In this document: piece by piece, positions 43,589 to 53,248 of the stretch
How the letters are laid out: the number at the start of each line of letters is the position of its first letter
How positions within the stretch are numbered: position 1 is the first letter of the stretch
The notes under the pieces: generated by a model
What the model was told of the DNA's origin: nothing
What the model saw: the letters and a program-made list of their open reading frames with translations, nothing else
Database searches by the model: none
Program-made: the position numbers and the translations under genes
Origin: Syntrophaceae bacterium
Lineage (GTDB): Bacteria; Desulfobacterota; Syntrophia; Syntrophales; Smithellaceae
Length of the DNA stretch: 64,000 nt
Assembly (NCBI GenBank): GCA_018436925.1
Contig: JAHDKI010000008.1
Span: 62,001-126,000, forward strand
Direction: 5' to 3'

Positions 43589-45289
43589 ATGGGTAAAACG
43601 TTTCATTTATGGATTCATCGGATTTCTGGTTTTTCATTGTCATTTGCATTGATTTTGAGCTTTTTGGCCGTCGTGGGATGCAGCAGCGGCGGAGGTGATG
43701 GGGTTTTTTATTTTCCGTCAGAAACAGCGACTGTCGAAGCAGGGGATGCGGAACTGACCTGTGCGCGAGACGGGGACATTATCGCTTGCCGTGGGATCAG
43801 GTATGCCGAGGCACTGAGATTCGCGCCGTCGGAAATGGTCGAACTCGCAGGCGATATTAACGCCCAAAGTTTTGGGAATATCTGCATTCAGGATGACGGA
43901 ACGGGCAGCGAGGATTGCCTTTTCCTGAATGTGTTTTTCCCCAGGGGAACTCAAGCCGGTGACAATCTACCCGTGATGTTCTGGATTCACGGCGGCGCCT
44001 TGATTCAGGGCGCAGGTTCGGTTCCCGGCTACGATGTGCCGGCCTTGGTCAATGAAGGGGTTGTTGTCGTGACGATCAATTACCGTCTCAACGCGTTTGG
44101 ATTCCTGCCGCACCCGGCGCTCGAAGATCCCACCGGTAACTTCGGTCTGAAGGACCAGGTGAAGGCACTCGAATGGGTTCGGGAATATATTGCAGATTTC
44201 GGCGGAGATCCTCAAAATGTGACGATCTTCGGCGAATCAGCCGGAGGGCACAGTGTCCTGTCTCTGATGGTGTCGTCGTTCAGAAACGAGGGCCTCTTCC
44301 ACAAGGCGATTGTGCAGAGCGGTTCCTACAGCCCGACGCAAACCGATCTGGCAACAGTCGGGTATTTTGGTCTGGGCCTGCCTTTTGCAAATGTGCTTGG
44401 AACGCCCAGCGCCGGTCCCTGCGGAGGAACGAATGACGCAGCGGAAATCCGCGCCTGTCTGCGCGGCCTGACCGTCGAGCAGGTGATGGCCGCGCAGGAT
44501 GCCGCTCTTGCTTGGTCCTGGATTACGCCGGTTTATGCCACAGGGACTTTTTTGCCGAAATCCATCAATCAGGCGCTTACCGACGGCGACGTCGCCGATG
44601 TGCCGGTGATGATCGGCAGCAATCTTAATGAAGGTTCGCTCTTTACGGCGCTTTTTATGCCTGATTACGAGGATTTTGAGAACCTCGACAACCTTGAGGA
44701 TGGGGTCGCAACATTGCTGGCGACCGATCCTCGTGTCTATGACCGGAATCAGACGGCCGCAGACTATGCCGATTGGGCGGCAGCTGAGTATGGAGGCAAC
44801 GCAAACAGATTTCGCAACGGTCACAGCATGGTCTTTACGGACGCGACGTTCACCTGCAATAACTTCCTGCAGTGGGCACAGCTTAACTATGCGGGCAATG
44901 ACGTTTATGCGTATTGGTTTACCGACGCCGATGCGCCGATCAACCCCACTTACGGCGGTTTAAGCTTCCTTTCCGCTTTTTTTAATTTAGGCAACTGGGG
45001 TTTCGGCGCGTCTCACTCCTTTGAAATCCAATACATCTTTGGCCATGTGCAGGAGCACGCCGACGCCACGCCCGGTCAGGTCAACTTATCCAACCGGATG
45101 ATCGGCTACTGGACGAACTTTGCCAAAAACGGCGCACCGGGCGGCGGCTGGACGCCTTACGACGGATTGAACATCAGAAACCTCCATCCGGACGGGGATT
45201 CCGATGTCAATGCCGCTGTTTTTGTTGCCGCTCACCATTGCGTATGCTGGGAAAATCCGGGCACTTGCTGGCCGCTGGACCCGCCTTAA
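43589..45289 (+). CDS. Carboxylesterase type B lipoprotein
   Basis: A 566-residue alpha/beta-hydrolase of the carboxylesterase type B family. The signal peptide ends in a lipobox (VVGCSS, Cys near residue 31), so it is a lipoprotein. The oxyanion-hole block is IHGGALIQG and the nucleophile serine lies in FGESAGGHS. DCLFLNVFFP and GNFGLKDQVKALEWV are family blocks. The acid and histidine are expected near NEGSLF and in FEIQYIFGHV. The ATG at 43589 has AGGAGG ten bases upstream; the open frame continues upstream without motifs. Sigma-54 control suggests induced expression on some ester or cell-envelope signal. Confidence 0.87.
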   Translation: MGKTFHLWIHRISGFSLSFALILSFLAVVGCSSGGGDGVFYFPSETATVEAGDAELTCARDGDIIACRGIRYAEALRFAPSEMVELAGDINAQSFGNICIQDDGTGSEDCLFLNVFFPRGTQAGDNLPVMFWIHGGALIQGAGSVPGYDVPALVNEGVVVVTINYRLNAFGFLPHPALEDPTGNFGLKDQVKALEWVREYIADFGGDPQNVTIFGESAGGHSVLSLMVSSFRNEGLFHKAIVQSGSYSPTQTDLATVGYFGLGLPFANVLGTPSAGPCGGTNDAAEIRACLRGLTVEQVMAAQDAALAWSWITPVYATGTFLPKSINQALTDGDVADVPVMIGSNLNEGSLFTALFMPDYEDFENLDNLEDGVATLLATDPRVYDRNQTAADYADWAAAEYGGNANRFRNGHSMVFTDATFTCNNFLQWAQLNYAGNDVYAYWFTDADAPINPTYGGLSFLSAFFNLGNWGFGASHSFEIQYIFGHVQEHADATPGQVNLSNRMIGYWTNFAKNGAPGGGWTPYDGLNIRNLHPDGDSDVNAAVFVAAHHCVCWENPGTCWPLDPP

Positions 45290-45317
45290 ACACTCCAATA
45301 TGATTAGATGAGAAAAG

Positions 45318-45347
45318 GCCCGCGTCGCTTCCGGCGCGGGCTTTTTT
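45318..45347 (+). terminator. Rho-independent terminator after the carboxylesterase
   Basis: A seven-pair stem GCCCGCG/CGCGGGC (45318-45324, 45335-45341) is followed by six T residues. It lies 28 bases after the esterase stop. Confidence 0.88.
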
Positions 45348-45911
45348 GTTCGGAAGGAGCGGTTTACGCCACTGTTTAAAGGAGTTTCCCCCGGCGGCTT
45401 TAGACATTGACAAATTTCTTCGTCTATATTATTTAACGAGCCATTGGTATGGAAAATCCTTGATGTTTTTCGTTTCAGCGAAGATCGTTTTCAACGAAAA
45501 CCTTAAATGCCGACGGCAAGGCACAAAAGAATACGGGTCTAAAAAGATTCAAGCCGGTTTTCGGAGAACTCAGTCAGGGAGCGCCTTTCATGATCAACTA
45601 TCTGGGCTTTGCCGGTCTCTTTACAATGACGCCCGTCGGACATTTACGGGCATTCCTTTTTGTCCATGCGTTGGCCGCCGGGGTCGACGCTTTGAATCGA
45701 ACGCAACACGACGCGAAACGGGATTGCCGGTCCGGTCCCCAGGATCGGATGACCTCAGAGGCTGAAATTCCCGTCGGCGTTTCCTGAACGTTCCATGATC
45801 GCCTGAAGCAGGTCAATAGCGGTTTTTCCATTATGGGGGAAGCCGTCCGGATTCGGAAGGAAAAGGTTTAGCAATTCAATTCTAACATAACGGAAGGGAG
45901 GACACGAGACC
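45348..45911. other. Intergenic region without a supported gene
   Basis: A 139-codon plus-strand frame crosses it (45346-45765), but it runs into the terminator, has no ribosome site and shows no domain. A TTGACA at 45407-45412 has only a poorly spaced TATTAT after it. The rest holds nothing I can name; it may include the leader of the lipoprotein gene at 45912. Confidence 0.5.
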
Positions 45912-46511
45912 ATGACGAGAATCGGCACAAGGATTTTTAAGTTGAAGTGCGTCGCTTTTTCACTTCTGCTTTTGGCAGTGCTGTCCGGCTGCGCCACGCT
46001 GGGGGACAAAATAAGCGGCGTCGAGAAAGGCGTCTTTCTGGACGGACCGGTCGGTGGATTGACGTATAAAACGCCAACGCTGGAAGGGGTGACCAAAGCC
46101 GACGGGATGTTCCGCTACAAGTCCGGTGAGGCCGTGACCTTTTCGGTCGGCGGTCTGGTTTTGGGATCAACCCAGGGCAAGAAGGTCATCACGCCTTTGG
46201 ATCTGTTTGCCGATGCCAAGGACGCCTCGGATCAACGGGTGGTCAATGTCTGTGTCTTTCTTCAGTCGCTTGATCAGGACGGCAATCCTGAAAATGGTAT
46301 TGTCATTACCAAAGAGGTCGCGGACGTGGTGGCCAAGCTCGGCGCTCAGACCGACTTCAATAAACATGTTCGACGGTTTTCTTTTGATCCGGCGTTCCGA
46401 TCCGTGATGGCCGAGCTCAACGAAAAGGATGCCTTTGCGGCGCCCCGCGCGGTTCGCCCGCCCGGCGCGGCCCAAAAACATCTCGAGGCGACGCTCTCAG
46501 GGCTGAAATAA
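45912..46511 (+). CDS. Small lipoprotein with an adhesin-like beta domain
   Basis: A 199-residue predicted lipoprotein. The signal peptide ends in LSGCAT (Cys near residue 27). The mature start reads FLDGPVGGLTYKTPTLEGVT, then DGMFRYKSGEAVTFSVGG and LGSTQGKKVITPLDL. This pattern recurs at the start of many bacterial surface lipoproteins of unknown function, and I would expect a short beta-sandwich. The C-terminus is alanine/proline-rich. A GGGAGGA lies ten bases before the ATG. It is bordered by its own terminator, so probably a single-gene unit. Confidence 0.75.
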   Translation: MTRIGTRIFKLKCVAFSLLLLAVLSGCATLGDKISGVEKGVFLDGPVGGLTYKTPTLEGVTKADGMFRYKSGEAVTFSVGGLVLGSTQGKKVITPLDLFADAKDASDQRVVNVCVFLQSLDQDGNPENGIVITKEVADVVAKLGAQTDFNKHVRRFSFDPAFRSVMAELNEKDAFAAPRAVRPPGAAQKHLEATLSGLK

Positions 46512-46540
46512 TAATCATTCTCCACGGGATCATTTTCAGG

Positions 46541-46576
46541 AAAACAGGCTTCCGGGAACGGAAGCCTGTTTTTTTT
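46541..46576 (+). terminator. Rho-independent terminator after the small lipoprotein
   Basis: ACAGGCTTCCG pairs with CGGAAGCCTGT around a GGAA loop and runs into eight T residues, with matching A residues before it. The perfect 11-base stem makes it one of the strongest terminators in the window. Confidence 0.9.
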
Positions 46577-46594
46577 AGCTGCATAGAAGAAGAA

Positions 46595-46610
46595 TTGACT
46601 GGCCGGTCAA
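46595..46610. promoter_or_regulatory. 16-base operator-like palindrome upstream of the hybrid kinase
   Basis: TTGACTGGCCGGTCAA is symmetric at 14 of 16 positions and resembles TetR-family operator sites. It contains a TTGAC that could serve as a -35. It lies 61 bases before the kinase start. No TetR-type gene is in the window, so the regulator would be encoded elsewhere. Confidence 0.4.
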
Positions 46611-46670
46611 AATGCATTAAGGTCTGGCCCGTTTGGCGGTAATCCTACCCGGGCGGGAAAGATCAAACTT

Positions 46671-48683
46671 ATGGAAGACGACGGCGGGCAGAAGACTCAG
46701 CGGCGGGAAATATTGGATCTCCGAGGCCGAATAGCCTCTCTTGAAGAAGCGTTTGCGGCGGGCGGAGAGCGTTACCGGTCATTTGTCGAAAACATCAACG
46801 ATGCATGTTTTGAATTCGATCTGGAAGGGCGCCTGATTTTCTGCAACGAAGCGATGGCAACCATCTTCGGCTATTCCAGCGAAGACTTGATGCGGCTGCC
46901 GCCGGTCGACCGCCACGTCGATTCCGACGACGCCCGGCGGGTATTCGCAATCTACAGGGATATTCTGGCCGGCGATCTTCCCATGAAACTTTTTGAACAC
47001 CGGATACGCCGCGCCGACGGCGCCGTGCGCGAGGTTGAAGTATCGGTGACGCTGATTCGAAACGCCGACGGGCGTCCCACCGGATTCCGCGGAACGGGCC
47101 GCGACGTAACCGAACGCAAGAAAATGGAGCGGGAGCTCGCCAGGTACCGCGATTTTATGGAAAGCGTCGAAGACGCGTGCGCGGAATTCGACCTCCGCGG
47201 GCGCTGTGTTTTCTGCAACGAGGCCGCGCACCGGATGTTGGGCTACACCCGCAGAGAATACATGCAGCTGCGGCATCGCGAACGCTATACCTCCATGCAG
47301 GAAGTCCGCATGGTGTTCAACGTATTCAATGAAATCTACCGGACCGGCAATCCTGCAAAAGTCTATACGGTCAGTCTGCGCTGCCGCGACGGCGGCACGA
47401 AGGCGGTCGAATCCATTGTTTCGCTTATCCGGGATGCCGACGGGCGGCCGAGGGGATTCCGCAATGTCGCCCGCGACATGACGCAGCGCCGGCGCATGGA
47501 GAAAGAACAGGAACGCCTGTCCAAACAGTTGGGGCAGGCGCAGAAAATGGAGGCGATCGGCACGCTGGCCGGCGGCGTGGCCCACGATTTCAACAATCTG
47601 CTCATGGGCATTCAGGGCTACGCCTCACTGATGCTGATCAATACGCCTGCCGGCCATCCGCATCACGCACAGCTCAAAGCGATTGAGTCTCATGTGAAAA
47701 GCGGGGCGGCTCTCACCCGTCAGCTTTTAGGCTATGCCCGCGGCGGGCGCTATGAAGCTCAGCCGGTCGACCTCAACGAGATGCTGGCGCGCCTGGCCGA
47801 TCTGTTCGGGCGCACGAAGAAGGAAGTGGTCATTCATCAACGGTTTTCCCGGGGCCTTAAAACCGTGCAGGCGGATCCCGGACAGATGGAGCAGGTTTTT
47901 TTGAATTTGTTGGTCAATGCCTGGCAGGCGATGCCGGGCGGAGGAGAGATCACGCTGACCACGGCCGATGTGGCGCTCTCAGCGCCGGATGTCAAGGGCT
48001 TCGATATTCCGCCGGGCGATTATGTCAAGATCAGCGTTGCCGACACGGGCGTCGGGATGGACGAAACAACCCGAGAACGCCTGTTCGAGCCTTTTTTCAC
48101 AACCCGGCAAATGGGCGTTCACCGGGGGACCGGTCTAGGATTGGCGTCCGTTTACGGCATTATCCGGGGGCATCGGGGCATGATCACCGTGGAAAGCGAA
48201 CTCGGCTGCGGTGCGACGTTTCATGCTTTCCTTCCCGCGATCACGAAGCAAGCTGAGTCGAAGGATCAACCCGAAAGCGAGGCCGTATCCGGACGCGAAA
48301 CGGTCTTGATCGTCGATGACGAGCAGACAATCCGGGAGGTGGTCGTCGATATGCTCAAAGGGCTGGGGTATCGGGTTATGACGGCAGCATCGGGCGAGGA
48401 GGCATTGACCGTCTATCGGGAGAAGGAACGGAATATTGATCTGGTGATTATGGATATGGTCATGCCGGGCCTGGGGGGCGCCGCCGCCATTGACGGCATC
48501 CGGCTGATGGATCCGGACGTCGGCATTGTCCTGGCCTCCGGCTACAGTCTTGACGGTCAGGCGCAGACGGTTCTCAACCGCGGCGGCAACATCCGGTTCA
48601 TGCAAAAACCTTTTTCCATGGCGGAGCTGTCCCGGATCGTCCGCGATATGCTCGACGGTCCGCCGCCGTCTACTTTCCTTTGA
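46671..48683 (+). CDS. PAS hybrid sensor histidine kinase with receiver domain
   Basis: A 670-residue soluble kinase. After a short coiled coil come two closely similar PAS domains (about residues 35-155 and 160-275). Both open with E-x-DACxEFDLxGR and have FCNEA, which suggests an internal duplication. Next are HisKA ([11 protein letters not shown]), HATPase (DTGVGMD and GTGLGLASVYG) and a receiver (VDDE, MDMVMPGLGG, QKPF). It uses the same HDFNN-type phospho-acceptor as the kinase at 10.5-13.7 kb. Its end overlaps the convergent exoribonuclease gene by 14 bases. The signal is unknown. Confidence 0.9.
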   Translation: MEDDGGQKTQRREILDLRGRIASLEEAFAAGGERYRSFVENINDACFEFDLEGRLIFCNEAMATIFGYSSEDLMRLPPVDRHVDSDDARRVFAIYRDILAGDLPMKLFEHRIRRADGAVREVEVSVTLIRNADGRPTGFRGTGRDVTERKKMERELARYRDFMESVEDACAEFDLRGRCVFCNEAAHRMLGYTRREYMQLRHRERYTSMQEVRMVFNVFNEIYRTGNPAKVYTVSLRCRDGGTKAVESIVSLIRDADGRPRGFRNVARDMTQRRRMEKEQERLSKQLGQAQKMEAIGTLAGGVAHDFNNLLMGIQGYASLMLINTPAGHPHHAQLKAIESHVKSGAALTRQLLGYARGGRYEAQPVDLNEMLARLADLFGRTKKEVVIHQRFSRGLKTVQADPGQMEQVFLNLLVNAWQAMPGGGEITLTTADVALSAPDVKGFDIPPGDYVKISVADTGVGMDETTRERLFEPFFTTRQMGVHRGTGLGLASVYGIIRGHRGMITVESELGCGATFHAFLPAITKQAESKDQPESEAVSGRETVLIVDDEQTIREVVVDMLKGLGYRVMTAASGEEALTVYREKERNIDLVIMDMVMPGLGGAAAIDGIRLMDPDVGIVLASGYSLDGQAQTVLNRGGNIRFMQKPFSMAELSRIVRDMLDGPPPSTFL

Positions 48684-49626
48684 AAAGATAGCGTTCAAAA
48701 AACCGGTTGTAAGGCGTCCATTCCGAGTCGGTGTTGGCCGCGTCGGCTTCTACGATGAGATCGAAGGCGTTGAGCTTGGCATCGAGGTCGTCCATGAAAT
48801 GGACGACCAGCGCTTCTTTTGTTTTGGGTCGTTTCGGCGAGCCGAACTCGAACTCGCCGTGATGGCTTAAAATAATATGGCGCAGCTCCAGGGCCAACCG
48901 GGGCGGAAAACCGTCAATGCCGCTGATTTTTTTATCGATCATCTCCACGCCCATGACCAGATGGCCGATCATCCGGCCTTCATCGCTGTATTCAATGATG
49001 CTGTCATAGGAAAATTCATCGATTTTGCCGATGTCGTGCAGCACGCCTCCGGCCAGAAGCAGGTCGCGATTCAGTTTGGGATAGTGGGCCGCCGCTTGAT
49101 CCAGGAGCTTCACCACGGACAGGGTGTGTTCCAGCAGTCCGCCCAGATAAATATGATGAAAGCCTTTGGCCGCGGGCGCCCGTTTGAAACGATCGGCTGT
49201 TTCCGCATTGGAAAAAAAAGCGTGCAGAAGTGTTTTAAGCCAGGCGGAGTCCATCGTTTCCACATACGCCATCATCTCGTTGAACATCGCGTCGACATCG
49301 AGATTGCTCACCGGCAGATAATCGGACGGGTTAAACTCTTCGGCAGTAAGCGTCCTGGCGGTCAAAATAGACACCTGCAGCGAATTGCGGAAGGTTTGCG
49401 TGCGGCCTTCGATAAAAATGATATCGCCTTTTTTAAAAACGGCATCCAGCGCGTGGGCATTGTCCCAGACTTTGCCGTCGACTTCGCCGGTTTTGTCCTT
49501 GAGACGGACGTTGAGATAGGGCAGGCCTTTTTGCGAATGGGCCAGACTTTTTTCCGCAACGAGAAACGACGAGGCAATCTTGTCGCCGGACCGGATGTCT
49601 TTGAGATACGTTTCTTTGTTCTTCAA
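48670..49626 (-). CDS. YhaM-like 3'-5' exoribonuclease (OB-fold plus HD domain)
   Basis: A 318-residue protein with an N-terminal OB-fold (GLPYLNVRLKDKTGEVDGKVW, residues 33-53) and a C-terminal HD domain. The HD metal ligands are the His of HHIYLGGLLEHTLSV, HD in GGVLHDIGKI, the His-His of ILSHHGEFEFG and the Asp of VVHFMDDLDAKL. This arrangement is that of YhaM/CBF1 exonucleases. The start is TTG at 49626 with AAAGGA seven bases upstream. It lies 40 bases beyond the selB stop on the same strand and may be in its operon. Confidence 0.87.
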   Translation of the reverse strand: MKNKETYLKDIRSGDKIASSFLVAEKSLAHSQKGLPYLNVRLKDKTGEVDGKVWDNAHALDAVFKKGDIIFIEGRTQTFRNSLQVSILTARTLTAEEFNPSDYLPVSNLDVDAMFNEMMAYVETMDSAWLKTLLHAFFSNAETADRFKRAPAAKGFHHIYLGGLLEHTLSVVKLLDQAAAHYPKLNRDLLLAGGVLHDIGKIDEFSYDSIIEYSDEGRMIGHLVMGVEMIDKKISGIDGFPPRLALELRHIILSHHGEFEFGSPKRPKTKEALVVHFMDDLDAKLNAFDLIVEADAANTDSEWTPYNRFFERYLFKGK

Positions 49627-49666
49627 AAAAAGATCCTTTCTGTTCGGGTTTGTCGGAAAATCCCGT

Positions 49667-51580
49667 CTAGCGCTTTTCGCGCAGGACGCGGTGATCCCCC
49701 ACCCGAACGGTCAGTTTACTGAAATCAAAATATTCCATAAGCGGAATGATATACTTGCGCGACAGGCCCGTCAGCTCTTTAAACGATGCCGGCGTCGCTG
49801 TCCCATCCCGGAGCAGCTGTGCCTGGTAGTCGTCGCGCAGCTTATCCATCGCTTGTCGCGAAAAGACCAGCTCTTCATTGATTTTGATGAGTTGCCCATC
49901 CGCAATCAAGAGCTTGACGATGGTTTGCGCCTTGCCTTTCTGATCCTTGTGCCCGGCGATCACTTCGCTTAAGGAGGGAGGCGCGAGTCCCGCCTGGGCA
50001 TACGTGGAAAGAAGCGACTGCCGGAGGGCGTCGTCATCGCCTGCCAGTTCAATGGTATGCTCGGCCAGACGCACCGAGTCGCGGTCAACTGTCAGAATGT
50101 TCCGTTTCTGCTGGCCGGTCAGCAACATGTTGAATAGTTTTGACGACACGGACGGCGGCAGCGCCGCTTTGAGCTCTTCTTTGGACAATCCCGTTTTCAG
50201 AGGATTTTTCCGATGATAATCCGCCAGTTTGGAATGGATCATCTTTTCCAGTCCGGCATACACGGAGGCCGACAGACTTATCGCCTCATCGCCGGAAAGC
50301 AGGATCGCCTCGCGGGAGGCGTAGAGCTTTTCAAGCGTTTCTCGGATTTTCTTGACATGGACGCCCAGGCGAAAGGCCAGCATCCGATTGCTCGCGCCGT
50401 CCGCTCCGGAGCGTTCCAGGATGACGGAGATTTTTTCAGAAATCGATCCGTCTTTCAGGATGCCCAGGTCCTGCAAGACTTTTTTTTGCTGCCCTTTGTG
50501 TTTGCCGGCTGACGGATCGAGAATTTGACCGCCGCCGATCGTGGTGACCGGCGAGTAACTGCGCAATACGAAATGATCGGCCCCCACAACCACATCGTCG
50601 TCGGTCAGAAGCAGCTGGGCGAAGGCAACACCGCCCGGCGCGATTTCATCTGCGTCAAGCAGAAGAATGCGCGTCATAATTTCGATCGTTCCGGTATGCA
50701 AGCGCACCAGTGCCCGATTTTTAAGTTTACGCGTGTTGGAAGGAAGGTATTGAAAAAAAACGTCCATTCGGCGGGTCGGGCGGACGGTCTGCGGTCGGAC
50801 CAGCACGTTGCCCCGATGGAGAACCGCTTTTTCAACACCCTGGAGATTAATGGCGGTTCGCTGACCGGAGAAGGCTTCCTCCACCGTCGAATTGTGCACC
50901 TGAAGGCCGCGGATGCGCGCTTCGATGCCGGCAGGCAGGACCACCACATCCTCGCCGGTTCGAATCCGGTCGGAAATCAGGGTGCCTGTGACCACGGTGC
51001 CGAACCCCTTCATGGTAAAGACGCGGTCCACAGGGAGCCTGAAGATGCCGTCGTCGGATTTCTCATCAATTTTTTCAGCGGTTGCGTCGACGGCGGCCAG
51101 AAGTTCTCCGAATCCCGTTTCCTTCACGGCCGAAACCGGAACAATGGGCGCATCCTGCAGGAAGGTGCCTTCCAGATAGTCGGCAATGTCGGCGCGGACC
51201 ATATCGAGCCAGTCGGGTTCGACCAGATCGACTTTGGTGAGCGCCACCAGTCCCTGACGGATGCCCAGAAGCGAGCAGATTTGAAGATGTTCCCGCGTTT
51301 GCGGCATGACGCCTTCGTCGGCGGCGATCACCAGCATGACCAGGTCGATTCCCGCCGCGCCGGCCACCATCTGACGGACGAACTTTTCATGACCCGGCAC
51401 ATCCACGATACCCAGCGTCCGACCCGACGGCAGCACAAGCGAGGCAAAACCCAGCTCGATGGTGATGCCTCTTTCCTTTTCTTCCTTGAGGCGGTCGGTA
51501 TCCGTGCCGGTAAGTCCCTTGATTAACGATGTTTTGCCGTGATCGACGTGACCGGCCGTGCCCAGAACATAATGCCGCAT
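49667..51580 (-). CDS. selB: Selenocysteine-specific elongation factor
   Basis: A 637-residue translation GTPase that delivers Sec-tRNA to UGA codons marked by a SECIS hairpin. The G domain has [11 protein letters not shown] (G1), GITIELGFA (G2 region), DVPGHEKFV (G3) and TKVD (G4). EF-Tu-like domains 2 and 3 follow. The C-terminal part consists of winged-helix units for SECIS binding, ending in [16 protein letters not shown]. The ATG at 51580 begins [17 protein letters not shown]; an ATG 20 codons earlier lacks support. selA, selC and selD are not in the window. Confidence 0.95.
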   Translation of the reverse strand: MRHYVLGTAGHVDHGKTSLIKGLTGTDTDRLKEEKERGITIELGFASLVLPSGRTLGIVDVPGHEKFVRQMVAGAAGIDLVMLVIAADEGVMPQTREHLQICSLLGIRQGLVALTKVDLVEPDWLDMVRADIADYLEGTFLQDAPIVPVSAVKETGFGELLAAVDATAEKIDEKSDDGIFRLPVDRVFTMKGFGTVVTGTLISDRIRTGEDVVVLPAGIEARIRGLQVHNSTVEEAFSGQRTAINLQGVEKAVLHRGNVLVRPQTVRPTRRMDVFFQYLPSNTRKLKNRALVRLHTGTIEIMTRILLLDADEIAPGGVAFAQLLLTDDDVVVGADHFVLRSYSPVTTIGGGQILDPSAGKHKGQQKKVLQDLGILKDGSISEKISVILERSGADGASNRMLAFRLGVHVKKIRETLEKLYASREAILLSGDEAISLSASVYAGLEKMIHSKLADYHRKNPLKTGLSKEELKAALPPSVSSKLFNMLLTGQQKRNILTVDRDSVRLAEHTIELAGDDDALRQSLLSTYAQAGLAPPSLSEVIAGHKDQKGKAQTIVKLLIADGQLIKINEELVFSRQAMDKLRDDYQAQLLRDGTATPASFKELTGLSRKYIIPLMEYFDFSKLTVRVGDHRVLREKR

Positions 51581-51730
51581 GCCTATTCCCGTATTCTCTT
51601 CAATGATGGGTTTGGAATAACAAACTCCGCCGTTTTTCACAACCTGTTATTGTCCGGGATCGGGCGAAACTTCTATTGAAATTCAAGGCAAAACTTGTTA
51701 GAGCTCAAACCCTGTTGCGAGGTGTTCAAA

Positions 51731-52147
51731 TTGCGCATTTTGGGGCTGGATTACGGCGAAAGAAGAATCGGTCTGGCAATCAGCGACGAATTGGGGATAA
51801 CCGCTCAGGGCTTGCCGACACTGATCCGTAAAACCAAAAATCATGATATTGATATCCTGGCCGGTCATATTCAACGCTACGCGGTGGAGAAAATCGTCAT
51901 CGGATACCCGGTTCGGCTTGACGGGTCCGAAGGCATACAATGCCAGAAAGTCAACCGGTTCGCGTCGATTTTAGAGCAATCTTTTTCATTGCCCGTCGTG
52001 AAATGGTCCGAGACGCTGTCGACGAAGGAAGCCGAAGAGATCCTGATCCGATCCGGCGTGTCCTGGCGCAAACGCAAGGATAAAGTCGACCAGCTTGCGG
52101 CCTGCATTATCTTGCAAACGTATCTGGACGCAGCAGATAAAGCCTAA
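51731..52147 (+). CDS. ruvX: RuvX/YqgF family Holliday-junction resolvase-like, pre-16S rRNA nuclease
   Basis: A 138-residue RNase H-like protein. It starts with RILGLDYGERRIGLAISDELG (first Asp and the family signature) and includes IVIGYPVRLDGSEG and the C-terminal KDKVDQLAACIILQTYLD with the last acid. YqgF processes the 5' end of pre-16S rRNA in E. coli. I chose TTG 51731, with GCGAGG eight bases upstream, giving the usual size. Starts at GTG 51722 or TTG 51695 are possible. It reads divergently from selB and precedes mltG by 78 bases. Confidence 0.87.
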   Translation: MRILGLDYGERRIGLAISDELGITAQGLPTLIRKTKNHDIDILAGHIQRYAVEKIVIGYPVRLDGSEGIQCQKVNRFASILEQSFSLPVVKWSETLSTKEAEEILIRSGVSWRKRKDKVDQLAACIILQTYLDAADKA

Positions 52148-52225
52148 AAAAAAGAGTCTCGTGCCGATATAGATCACAAGCAATGGCCAGAGGTAAAGAT
52201 TCAACACAATGACATCTTGAGGGAC

Positions 52226-53248
52226 ATGAAGAAAAAAGCCGTAAAAATAGGGGTCTATCTATTTTCCGTGCCGGTTGCCGCCGTCGCCGTGGCCGTCGCG
52301 TTGCTGTTGATTTACGCCAATTCTCCGATCGAATCAAACCGGATCACCAAGGTCACGGTTGATATTCCCACCGGATCAAGTTTTCTCAAAGCGGCCCGAA
52401 TCCTCGAAAAAGCCGGACTGGTGACCAACAAACCGCTGTTTTTCGCCCTGGCGACAATCAAGCAGGCCTCCCGGTCCATCCGTTCAGGGGAATATGAATT
52501 GACGACATCGATCACCCCGTTGCAATTGATCGACAAATTGGTCCGCGGCGAAATCAAATCCTATCGGGTGCTCATTCACGAGGATTTCAATCTTAAGGAC
52601 GTGGCCGCAAGACTGTCGTCCTACAAACTCATCAGCGAAAAAGTCTTTTTCGAACTGGCCTACGACGAAGCCTTTCTTCACTCCATGGGGGTTTTGGCCG
52701 ACTCCGTCGAAGGATATCTTTTTCCGGACACCTACACCTTTACCCGATCCATGAGCACGCGCCAGATCATGAGAAAAATGGTGGACCGTTTCTGGGAGAA
52801 AATTCCCCCGGACATGATCAATCAGGCCGCAGAGAGGGGCTTGACCCCGCACGAATTCGTCACTTTTGCGTCGCTGGTGGGGAAAGAGACAGGCTTCAGC
52901 GCGGAAAAACCTCTTATTGCGGCCGTTTTCTACAATCGTCTGAAAAAGCGCATGCCGCTGCAGAGCGATCCCACGACGGTGTATGATCTGGAAGATTTCG
53001 ACGGGCGGGTGCTGCGCAAGCACTATCGGCGGGAGTCTCCCTATAATACTTACAGGATCAGAGGCTTGCCGCCCGGGCCGATCGGCAACCCGGGGCTCGA
53101 CTCCTTTTTGGCTGTTTTAAATCCGGAAGACGTCGATTACCTGTATTTCGTCTCGCGTAAAGACGGCACGCATTATTTCACGTCAACGCTGGAAGAGCAC
53201 AATCGCGCGGTTCGGCAATACCGTCAAAACCAAACCGCCATCCGCTAG
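52226..53248 (+). CDS. mltG: Endolytic murein transglycosylase MltG (YceG-like)
   Basis: A 340-residue inner-membrane protein. One N-terminal transmembrane helix (about residues 8-30) is followed by the YceG domain. Family blocks are VDIPTGSSFLKAARILEKAG, EGYLFPDTYTF, ASLVGKET (catalytic Glu), AAVFYNRLKKRMPLQSDPT and YNTYRIRGLPPGPIGNPG. It cuts nascent glycan strands and helps set their length. The ATG was preferred over TTG 52217 because the open frame before it is short. With ruvX it forms a pair just upstream of the dcw cluster, a usual place in Desulfobacterota. Confidence 0.92.
   Translation: MKKKAVKIGVYLFSVPVAAVAVAVALLLIYANSPIESNRITKVTVDIPTGSSFLKAARILEKAGLVTNKPLFFALATIKQASRSIRSGEYELTTSITPLQLIDKLVRGEIKSYRVLIHEDFNLKDVAARLSSYKLISEKVFFELAYDEAFLHSMGVLADSVEGYLFPDTYTFTRSMSTRQIMRKMVDRFWEKIPPDMINQAAERGLTPHEFVTFASLVGKETGFSAEKPLIAAVFYNRLKKRMPLQSDPTTVYDLEDFDGRVLRKHYRRESPYNTYRIRGLPPGPIGNPGLDSFLAVLNPEDVDYLYFVSRKDGTHYFTSTLEEHNRAVRQYRQNQTAIR

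Noticed and set aside
45346..45765. 139-codon frame after the esterase terminator
   Set aside because: Begins inside the terminator, has no ribosome site and no domain.
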